From positions 1-46,508 of the forward strand of contig JAGYIN010000007.1 in assembly GCA_018402665.1 (NCBI GenBank): DNA of 46,508 nucleotides, given 5' to 3'. Within the stretch, counting starts at the first letter, position 1. The number at the start of each line of letters is the position of its first letter. The position numbers were made by a program, and so were the translations under genes. This document shows, piece after piece, positions 33,489-40,574 of the stretch. The notes beneath the pieces were generated by a model that worked only from the letters and a program-made list of their open reading frames with translations, was not told the origin of the DNA and searched no databases. The DNA is from Schleiferiaceae bacterium. GTDB taxonomy: Bacteria; Bacteroidota; Bacteroidia; Flavobacteriales; Schleiferiaceae.

Positions 33489-35131
33489 TGCACAAAAAGC
33501 TGGCCCTGTTTGGGGTACTTTTCTTTACAGCTTCACTTTATGCGCAAGGCCCTTCGGAAGAGGGGCCTTCTGCGTTAAGCGGAATGTTCTATAAGGCCGA
33601 AACCTACCGCATCACAGGAAGGACTGAACTGGCAATGGAGCTGTATGAGGGGCTGGCAAAGGATCCGGTATATCGGGAAACGGCTTTGTACCAATTGGCC
33701 CGGATGCATTTTGACCAGAACCAATTTTTCGAGGCCTTCGATCTCGCTACCCAGGGCGTCGAATCCTTCCCCACGAATATTTGGCTGCTACGAATCAAAG
33801 CACAAAGCGCAAAAAACATAGGCGATTTTAAAACGGCGGGGCGCTCCTTTGAAGTACTCTATTCCTTAGCCCCGCATCAAATAGAATATCTTTTTGAAGG
33901 CTACAGCACGTACCTCGAGGGCCGACTCTTTCTTAGTGCATTGCATGTGCTCTCCACGATTGAAGATCTTGAAGGCGCCTCACCAGAGTTGGTTCAAGAC
34001 CGGGCGCGATTATACCTTCAACTCAACGATCCCAAATCTGCAGAACGTTGTTTTAAGACGGCCATTGACGATGCCCCGGATGTCCCTGAATACAGAGGCC
34101 TATTGAGCCAATACTATGATGGCAACGGGAAAACGAAAAAAGCATTTAAGGTACTCAGTAAGGCAGTTGAGACGTTCCCTGAAAACGGAGCGTTACATAT
34201 GGAATTGGCCCGTATGGCTCAAAAAATAGACCAGACTGAGGCCGCCTTTTATCACATGGAGCAAGGACTGCTGTTAGAAGGCGTACCACTCGAAGATAAA
34301 ATGCCCGTGGTACTCAGCATCTACGAGAATAGAGAAAGTCCATCTTTTAGAGCGTTGTTTGATCGCGTTTTTCCAGTGCTCGAACAGAAGTATTCCGGTC
34401 GTATTGAGTTGCTTTTACTTACCGCACAAATTCACATACAAAACGAACGTTGGCACCAAGCATTAGAGACGTACCTCACGGCTATTTCAATACATCCAAC
34501 AAACTACGCGTTGTACCAAATGGCGTATTCATTGTACCAGGAAGTGGGTGATGTGGATGGACAAATTGCGTTGCTAGAACGCATCGAAGAAAACTTTAAT
34601 GCGGATGAGGATATACTGGAAAGTCTTGTCTTCGAATATTACAATGTGGGACGTTGGGCATCGTGTGCTCGATTAGCTACTGCACGGGCGAAAATGACGC
34701 TAGATCCTGAAGTGGCAGGAAATCTATATGCCCTTGCCGGAACGGCCTGGTTCCAGTTGGACTCCGTTGAATTAGGTGCAGCGGCGTATGAAAACGCGTT
34801 GGACCAGCAGCGCAGCGCCACGACCTTAAATAACTACGCCTGGTATTTAGCCATACACGACCGAAATCTCGCATTTGCATTGCAGTTAACGGTAGAGTGT
34901 AATGCGTTGGTTTCATTGGAACCAACATTTTTAGATACTTGGGCATGGGTATTGTATAAATTGGAGCGGTATGCGGAAGCACAGGCTAAAATCGAACTAG
35001 CTTTGCAACTGCTCAAAGAGGCCGATCGCGTTGGGATTTATATGCATGCAGCGAAGATTGAACAGGCACTGGGTAATGAAGAGCAAGCAAAGGTCTACAG
35101 AATGAAAGAGGCCCTCTTAAAACAGCACTAA
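33488..35131 (+). CDS. Secreted tetratricopeptide-repeat protein
   Basis: 547 residues. Signal peptide (MHKKLALFGVLFFTASLYAQ, cleavage after about residue 20), then TPR repeats through the whole chain, for example TGRTELAMELYEGLAKDP, NDPKSAERCFKTAIDDAPDV, NGKTKKAFKVLSKAVETFPE, ERWHQALETYLTAISIHPTN and a final YALAGTAWFQLDSVELGAAA. Probably a periplasmic scaffold. Coupled by TAATG both to the upstream nucleotidyltransferase and to the downstream DUF4292 lipoprotein, so stoichiometric production is likely. This gene order is, to my knowledge, conserved in Flavobacteriia. Confidence 0.88.
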   Translation: MHKKLALFGVLFFTASLYAQGPSEEGPSALSGMFYKAETYRITGRTELAMELYEGLAKDPVYRETALYQLARMHFDQNQFFEAFDLATQGVESFPTNIWLLRIKAQSAKNIGDFKTAGRSFEVLYSLAPHQIEYLFEGYSTYLEGRLFLSALHVLSTIEDLEGASPELVQDRARLYLQLNDPKSAERCFKTAIDDAPDVPEYRGLLSQYYDGNGKTKKAFKVLSKAVETFPENGALHMELARMAQKIDQTEAAFYHMEQGLLLEGVPLEDKMPVVLSIYENRESPSFRALFDRVFPVLEQKYSGRIELLLLTAQIHIQNERWHQALETYLTAISIHPTNYALYQMAYSLYQEVGDVDGQIALLERIEENFNADEDILESLVFEYYNVGRWASCARLATARAKMTLDPEVAGNLYALAGTAWFQLDSVELGAAAYENALDQQRSATTLNNYAWYLAIHDRNLAFALQLTVECNALVSLEPTFLDTWAWVLYKLERYAEAQAKIELALQLLKEADRVGIYMHAAKIEQALGNEEQAKVYRMKEALLKQH

Positions 35132-35883
35132 TGCGCAATAGGCAGCGGCAAATATCTACCCTAGCAACACACCTTATTATGGGTGTGGCTTTGGCTGTGC
35201 TTACCGGTTGTGGCGGTCCGTTATCTGCAGAAAAACCTTTGCGACGTGAAAAAATAAGCGACGGTGTATCGCGAAAGATTATCGTTGAAGATCGGTTCGC
35301 ATGGACGCAAAGCTTTACGCGCATCTCAGCTGAAACCCCCGACGGTCAGCAGCGTTTCCGCGTTCAAATACGTTCAAAACAAGACAGTATTCTTTGGGCA
35401 GCCATTTCCGACGATATGATTGGACTGCGCGTAGGAAAAGCCATTGTGATTAACGATAGTGCTGCCTTTTCTTCAACACTTCTTGGCGTTGAATGGACCG
35501 GATCTGCGAATGATCTTGCAGGAGTTACCGGTATTGAGGTGCCTTTTCAATATCTGAATCGGCTCTTGCGTGGCCAATTGATTGGTACAAACGAGGCCAT
35601 GCGCTACCGCTACGATGGAAATGGCGACCACTGGGTTACGCAATACGCTATTAGCAAAGGGCGCGCTGTTACCGTCGCCTTAGATAGAGATTTACACATG
35701 AGTTATGTACTCATCGAAGACCCTCTGGAGTCGGTCTTTATTGAGTATAAAAGTGTAGATGAAGAGACGGGGTATCCCACAGAAATTACAATCACTTTAA
35801 AAAGCCAACCGGATTACAAAGTCACCATCGAGGTCACTGAAATACGGACCGGTGGACCTTTTAATACGCCATTTAGCCTGTAA
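35131..35883 (+). CDS. DUF4292 lipoprotein, LolB-like candidate
   Basis: 250 residues. Lipoprotein signal with lipobox LTGC (Cys27; LIMGVALAVLTGCGGPLSAE). The mature part is an alternating beta-strand sequence (RFRVQIRSKQDSILWAAISD, MIGLRVGKAIVINDSAAFSS, EVPFQYLNRLLRGQLIG, then YEVVISPL-type edge strands such as PTEITITLKSQPDYKVTIEV), the pattern of the DUF4292 family. The strand order and short helices around EVPFQYLNRLLRG resemble the LolA/LolB half-barrel. Bacteroidota have no obvious classical LolB, so an outer-membrane acceptor of lipoproteins or lipids is a reasonable inference. Coupled by TAATG to the TPR gene before and the EnvC-like gene after. Confidence 0.87.
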   Translation: MRNRQRQISTLATHLIMGVALAVLTGCGGPLSAEKPLRREKISDGVSRKIIVEDRFAWTQSFTRISAETPDGQQRFRVQIRSKQDSILWAAISDDMIGLRVGKAIVINDSAAFSSTLLGVEWTGSANDLAGVTGIEVPFQYLNRLLRGQLIGTNEAMRYRYDGNGDHWVTQYAISKGRAVTVALDRDLHMSYVLIEDPLESVFIEYKSVDEETGYPTEITITLKSQPDYKVTIEVTEIRTGGPFNTPFSL

Positions 35884-37205
35884 TGAAGAAGCTGCTGTTC
35901 GTATTCCTACTCGTCCTCACCAACGGTTTGCAAGCGCAAACGAAAGAAGAACTACAACGTCAAAAGGTGCTGCTACAAGACCAGATTGATCTGGCCAGCG
36001 AATTACTCTTAAAGACTAAAAGCACCAAAGAAGCAAGCCTTTCAGAACTGCAAACGTTGAATCAAAAAATTGAAGCGCGCAACAAACTCATTCGAACGAT
36101 GGACCGTCAAATCCGCTCCATAGATCGTGAAGTGGCAAATAAAGCCAAAGCGATTGAAACTCTTGAGGCGCGTGTGGATTCTCTAAAAAGTGATTATGCT
36201 GATCTCATCAAGCTTGCACAGCGCCAGCAAAAACCCAGGGATCAAATACTCTTTATTTTAAGTTCAAAAAGTTTCGCTCAAGCAGCAAAGCGCATGCAAT
36301 ACTTTAAGGATATGGCGGCTTACCGTGAGCAACAAGTGAAACAAATTGCCATTGCTCAGGAAACTTTAGCACGAGAGCGAGAAGCACTTATTGCCAAAAA
36401 AGCTGAAAAAATTCAAGTACAAACGGCCCAGGAAGGTGAAAAAATAGCGCTACAAGCAGATGCCCAAATTCAAGAAGCGACCGTACAAAACTTGCAATCC
36501 AAAGAATCCACCTTAAAAAAAGACATCGATAAAAAGCAGCGAGAAGCGCAACAATTGGAGCAACAAATCAAACGCATCATCGCGGAGGAAATGCGCAAAG
36601 CTAAAGAACGCGCGGAGCGAAGTAGTTTAGAAAATGAAGCGAAGGAATTGGGACTTATTTCGGGCAAAGACTTTTCTGCACGCACCTCTAATAAGGCTTT
36701 AAAACAATTGATCGATAAAGCCCGCGAAGCGAAAGGGATGGATGTTCGTGATGATGGACCGTCATTTGCAATGACCCCGGAAGCTCGAGCGCTGGCAAAT
36801 AATTTCGCCTCAAACAAAGGTGCCCTTCCATGGCCTGTGGAACGCGGGATCATTACGGGGAAATTTGGAAAACATCCGCACCCGATTGTTAAGGGGGTGA
36901 TTGTGGATAACCCGCATATGGAAATTACGACAGAAGAAAACGCCATCGTGCGCTCAGTTTTTGAAGGTGAAGTCAGTTCGGTCGTACCTATTCCAGGAGC
37001 CAATGTCATGGTACTTGTACGTCACGGGAATTACTTTACCGTCTACAGTAACCTCATCAATGTAAAAGTAAAAGCCGGAGATACCGTCAGTCTTAAAGAG
37101 CCTATTGGCACAGCCTTTACAGACGAAGAAGGTAAAACTATGGTCCAATTAGGCATTTGGAAAGATGCCGACATTCAAGACCCTAATCCCTGGCTCGCAA
37201 AATAA
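35883..37205 (+). CDS. EnvC-like factor with degenerate LytM (M23) domain
   Basis: 440 residues. Signal peptide (MKKLLFVFLLVLTNGLQAQ), a long coiled coil at about 20-270 (LQRQKVLLQDQIDLASELLL, RAERSSLENEAKELG), and a C-terminal LytM/M23 domain (WPVERGIITGKFGKHPHPIV). The zinc ligands of active M23 endopeptidases are not in place: the HxxxD region reads NPHMEITTEENA and the final HxH region reads YFTVYSNLINV. This matches EnvC, which does not cut peptidoglycan but activates amidases during septal splitting. Coupled to DUF4292 by TAATG. Confidence 0.9.
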   Translation: MKKLLFVFLLVLTNGLQAQTKEELQRQKVLLQDQIDLASELLLKTKSTKEASLSELQTLNQKIEARNKLIRTMDRQIRSIDREVANKAKAIETLEARVDSLKSDYADLIKLAQRQQKPRDQILFILSSKSFAQAAKRMQYFKDMAAYREQQVKQIAIAQETLAREREALIAKKAEKIQVQTAQEGEKIALQADAQIQEATVQNLQSKESTLKKDIDKKQREAQQLEQQIKRIIAEEMRKAKERAERSSLENEAKELGLISGKDFSARTSNKALKQLIDKAREAKGMDVRDDGPSFAMTPEARALANNFASNKGALPWPVERGIITGKFGKHPHPIVKGVIVDNPHMEITTEENAIVRSVFEGEVSSVVPIPGANVMVLVRHGNYFTVYSNLINVKVKAGDTVSLKEPIGTAFTDEEGKTMVQLGIWKDADIQDPNPWLAK

Positions 37206-37211
37206 AACCCG

Positions 37212-37559
37212 ATGTCAAAAATTTACTACCTCAGCACGTGTGATACCTGTAAACGAATCATGAATCAATGGAATCTTGACGGTGTGCAGTTACAAGATAT
37301 TAAGCACGAACGCATCACCGAGGGGCAGGTTGATGAAATGATCGCTTTAGCAGGATCTGCAGCGGCGCTCTTTTCAAAACGTGCGAGGAAATACAAGGAA
37401 TTGGGCCTTAAGGACAAAACACTAAACGATAGCGATATCCGGGCGTTCATTCTCGAAGAATATACCTTCTTAAAGCGGCCTGTACTCATTCACGACGGCG
37501 CTATTTTCATTGGCAACAGTGCTAAGGTGGTCGCTGCAGCAGCGACGGCTCTGGCATAA
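37212..37559 (+). CDS. ArsC/Spx-family thioredoxin-fold protein
   Basis: 115 residues. The N-terminus IYYLSTCDTCKRIMNQW carries a CxxC pair (Cys10, Cys13) in the ArsC/Spx thioredoxin fold; later KYKELGLKDKTLND, EYTFLKRPVLIHDG and FIGNSAKVV match the family core with the Arg/Pro turn FLKRPV. Members are glutaredoxin-coupled arsenate reductases or redox regulators. There is no arsenic gene nearby, so arsenate reduction is not implied by context. Starts 6 bp after the EnvC-like gene. Confidence 0.85.
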   Translation: MSKIYYLSTCDTCKRIMNQWNLDGVQLQDIKHERITEGQVDEMIALAGSAAALFSKRARKYKELGLKDKTLNDSDIRAFILEEYTFLKRPVLIHDGAIFIGNSAKVVAAAATALA

Positions 37560-37562
37560 GGC

Positions 37563-38492
37563 ATGGAGGCGACCGCAAGAAAAACCGTACGCATTGCACA
37601 CCTTGCTTTGCTCGGCGTTGCGCTCATTTACGGCGCATCCTTTCTCATTGCAAAAAACGCGATGCAAGGCGCTGTTCCGCCTCGAGCATTCATTCAATTT
37701 CGAGTAACGGGTGCTGCCCTCTTGTTTTGGATGCTCTTTCCCTTTTCTGGAAATGACCGCATAAGGAACCTCCCGAGAAAAGACGTACTGAGGCTACTGA
37801 TCTGTGCCGCCTTCGGGGTTACCGCAAACCAATTGTTTTTCTTCGAAGGATTAACAATCACTACGCCGGTCAATGCCTCCATCATGATGGTGAGCGGCCC
37901 AATAGCGGTACTCGTCGTGGGTGCACTTTTAGTGAAAGAACGCATTACCACCGAAAAATTAATTGGCATTTTATTAGGGGCGTTCGGAGCGTTTTGGCTC
38001 ATCTATTCCGGAAACCAATTTGACCTCAGCGGCCTCTTTGGCAACGACGTCTCGCGCGGCAATGTATTCGTACTCATCAATGCCGCCAGTTACGCAACCT
38101 ATCTCGTGCTTGTAAAGCCACTAATGGCCCGGTACAATGCGCTCTTTGTTATACGGTGGGTCTTCACCTTTGGGGTGTTTCTCGTGCTGCCCTTTGGCGG
38201 ACCGAAAATTCCCGAAATTCAGTGGGAACTTTGGAACGGACCCATAATTGGTGCTGTAGTGTTTGTCATTTTCGGCACCACGTTCCTTACCTATTTAGGC
38301 AACATCATTGCTCTGAAGACCCTACATCCCGCTACAGTAGGGGCCTACATTTACCTACAACCACTGATTGCCAGTGTACTCAGCCTATTCTTTGGAGGCG
38401 AGCAATGGAGCGTTCACATGCTTTACGGGGGTTCGGCGATTTTCCTTGGCGTTTATTTCGTGAGCTTTTATGGCCGAAAACGCAACGTCTAA
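37563..38492 (+). CDS. EamA-family (DMT superfamily) transporter
   Basis: 309 residues with ten predicted membrane helices in two EamA repeats. Repeat one has LALLGVALIYGASFLIAKNA and the segment ITTPVNASIMMVSGPIAVL; repeat two has NVFVLINAASYATYLVLVKP and LHPATVGAYIYLQPLIASVL. Members export or import small metabolites such as amino acids or nucleotides; the substrate cannot be read from sequence. Starts 3 bp after the ArsC-like stop. Confidence 0.9.
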   Translation: MEATARKTVRIAHLALLGVALIYGASFLIAKNAMQGAVPPRAFIQFRVTGAALLFWMLFPFSGNDRIRNLPRKDVLRLLICAAFGVTANQLFFFEGLTITTPVNASIMMVSGPIAVLVVGALLVKERITTEKLIGILLGAFGAFWLIYSGNQFDLSGLFGNDVSRGNVFVLINAASYATYLVLVKPLMARYNALFVIRWVFTFGVFLVLPFGGPKIPEIQWELWNGPIIGAVVFVIFGTTFLTYLGNIIALKTLHPATVGAYIYLQPLIASVLSLFFGGEQWSVHMLYGGSAIFLGVYFVSFYGRKRNV

Positions 38493-38532
38493 CGTGGCTT
38501 GAGTTTCCTACCTTAGCAGAAATTTTGTTTCC

Positions 38533-39387
38533 ATGATTCATAGCATGACCGGTTTCGGTAAAGCCATTGGCCAATTTGCTGGTAAAAAAATCACCGTTGA
38601 AATTCGCAGTTTAAACAGTAAAGGACTGGATTTAAATGCGCGGATTGCGTCCCTTTTCCGAGAAAAAGAATTGGACATCCGCAAAATTGTGGGTACCGCA
38701 TTAAACCGTGGTAAAATCGATATCAATATTTACGCGGAGGTTACCGGTATTGAGAGTGCTTCGAGCATCAATATGGAACTGGCGAAAGCGTATCTGGAAC
38801 AACTGACCGTTTTAGAACGAGAAGCTGCCACTAAAGGTGATTTGATTGCTGCCGTAATGCGCATGCCTGATGTAATGAGCAGCGGAAAATCGGAAATGAG
38901 TGAAGAGGAATGGGCCTTTTTAAAGGGCTTACTGCACGAGGCCATCGCCGCCTTGATAGAATTTAGAACCCAAGAAGGAGCGTCCATTGCTGTAGATTAC
39001 GAGGAACGACTAGCATCTATTGAAGATGCTATGAAAGGCATCGAACCACATGAAAGTGCACGTCTAGATGCTGTTCGAGAACGACTGATGAAGGGACTTG
39101 AGGGTATTGAGGTGGATTCGAACAGATTCGAACAAGAGGTCGTGTTCTACATTGAAAAACTAGATATTAACGAAGAGAAAGTACGCCTAGCCAATCATAT
39201 TAAGTACTTCCGCGAAACCATGCAGAAAGAAAGTACCGGGAAAAAATTGGGCTTCATCGCTCAAGAAATTGGTCGGGAAATAAATACAGTAGGTTCGAAA
39301 AGCAACTATGCGCCGATGCAACAGTACGTCGTTCAAATGAAAGACGAACTGGAAAAAATCAAAGAACAAATCGGAAATACACTCTAA
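38533..39387 (+). CDS. YicC/YloC-family endoribonuclease
   Basis: 284 residues. Family start MIHSMTGFGKA and the conserved SLNSKGLDLNARI; the conserved C-terminal block includes YIEKLDINEEKVRLANHIKY, GKKLGFIAQEIGREINT and SKSNYAPMQQYVVQMKDELE. Characterised YicC is an endoribonuclease linked to RNA decay. It precedes gmk by 16 bp, the same yicC-gmk order as in many bacteria. There is a 40-bp gap from the EamA gene with a weak promoter-like TACCTTAG at 38509-38516, so it might have its own start of transcription. Confidence 0.93.
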   Translation: MIHSMTGFGKAIGQFAGKKITVEIRSLNSKGLDLNARIASLFREKELDIRKIVGTALNRGKIDINIYAEVTGIESASSINMELAKAYLEQLTVLEREAATKGDLIAAVMRMPDVMSSGKSEMSEEEWAFLKGLLHEAIAALIEFRTQEGASIAVDYEERLASIEDAMKGIEPHESARLDAVRERLMKGLEGIEVDSNRFEQEVVFYIEKLDINEEKVRLANHIKYFRETMQKESTGKKLGFIAQEIGREINTVGSKSNYAPMQQYVVQMKDELEKIKEQIGNTL

Positions 39388-39403
39388 TCCGCGACCACTG
39401 CAT

Positions 39404-39979
39404 ATGAGTACTTCACAAGGTAAACTAGTCATCTTTTCCGCGCCTTCTGGTAGTGGGAAATCCACTTTGGTGCAGTACCTACTCAAAGAAGTTCCGGGCT
39501 TCGCTTTTAGCATCAGTGCCACTTCACGTGCGCCCCGCGGCACTGAGAAAGATGGAGTAGATTACTACTTTCTTTCTAATGAAGCGTTCCAGCAGCGTGT
39601 TGCTGAAGAGGCCTTTCTCGAATGGGAGGAAGTCTATCCTGGGACCTGTTACGGTACCTTAAAAAGCGAGGTTGAGAAAAGGTGGGCCGCCGGTCAGGCT
39701 GTAGCCTTTGATATTGATGTCGTTGGCGGAAAAAATTTGAAGGCCCGTTACGGCGAGCATGCACTTGCGCTTTTTATTCAAGCACCAAGCATAGAAGAAC
39801 TGGAGCGTCGACTCATTGTCCGCGGAACCGACAGCAGCGATAAGATCAAACAACGCATTGAAAAGGCTTCTTGGGAAATGGACCAAAGTCCATTCTTTGA
39901 CCACACCATCATCAACGACGATCTGGACCGGGCGAAAGCAGAAGCCAAAAAATTACTGATCGAATTTTTAGCGAAGTAA
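39404..39979 (+). CDS. gmk: Guanylate kinase
   Basis: 191 residues, normal length. Phosphorylates GMP to GDP with ATP. P-loop APSGSGKS (13-20), GMP-binding SATSRAPRGTEKDGVDYYFL, and the lid and base-binding segments FLEWEEVYPGTCYGTLKSEV, DIDVVGGKNLKARYG. Located between yicC and nadD with gaps of 16 and 1 bp, so part of the same transcript. Confidence 0.97.
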   Translation: MSTSQGKLVIFSAPSGSGKSTLVQYLLKEVPGFAFSISATSRAPRGTEKDGVDYYFLSNEAFQQRVAEEAFLEWEEVYPGTCYGTLKSEVEKRWAAGQAVAFDIDVVGGKNLKARYGEHALALFIQAPSIEELERRLIVRGTDSSDKIKQRIEKASWEMDQSPFFDHTIINDDLDRAKAEAKKLLIEFLAK

Positions 39980-39980
39980 A

Positions 39981-40571
39981 ATGAAGGGGAAAATTGGCTT
40001 ATTCTTTGGCACCTTTAACCCCATACATGTCGGGCATTTGGTATTGGCGGAGTACTTCCACCGCTACACGGAATTGGACCAAATCTGCTTTGTAGTCACA
40101 CCGCATAATCCCTTCAAGAAAAAATCTACCCTATTGCCAGATCGAGAGCGGTTGCATCTGGTGCATTTGGCCATAGCGGATCAAGAAGGGATGACGGTAA
40201 GTGCCATCGAATTTTCACTGCCCCAGCCAAATTATACTGCACAGACGTTGGCTTACCTGCGCGAACAGCATCCGGAAGCCCAATTTTCGCTCATCATGGG
40301 CGAAGACAATCTTCGCGGTTTACACAAATGGAAAAACGTGGAAAGTATCATTGATGCGCATGACATCTTCGTATACCCCCGTCATGCAAATGAAGTGGTC
40401 GCAGAAAATCCGCACTTTGAAAAGCACCCTAAAGTGACTGTAGTTCAAGCACCACGCATGGAAATAAGCGCAACACTCATAAGGAACAGCTTTAAGGAGG
40501 GAAAACCGCTCAGCAACTTGCTGCCTAACGCAGTTTTTGAGTACATTGAGGGAAGTAATCTCTTCCAATAA
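39981..40571 (+). CDS. nadD: Nicotinate-nucleotide adenylyltransferase
   Basis: 196 residues. Converts nicotinate mononucleotide plus ATP to deamido-NAD in NAD synthesis. N-terminal nucleotidyltransferase motif GTFNPIHVGH (10-19), substrate region FVVTPHNPFKKKSTLLP, MGEDNLRGLHKWK, and C-terminal APRMEISATLIRNSFKEGKP with LPNAVFEYI, matching the family ISSTxIR motif. Starts 1 bp after gmk. Confidence 0.96.
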   Translation: MKGKIGLFFGTFNPIHVGHLVLAEYFHRYTELDQICFVVTPHNPFKKKSTLLPDRERLHLVHLAIADQEGMTVSAIEFSLPQPNYTAQTLAYLREQHPEAQFSLIMGEDNLRGLHKWKNVESIIDAHDIFVYPRHANEVVAENPHFEKHPKVTVVQAPRMEISATLIRNSFKEGKPLSNLLPNAVFEYIEGSNLFQ

Positions 40572-40574
40572 TCC

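Noticed and set aside
36470-37009. Open frame of 179 codons on the minus strand
   Set aside because: Antisense to the EnvC-like gene; serine-rich shadow of its coiled coil, no start context or domain.
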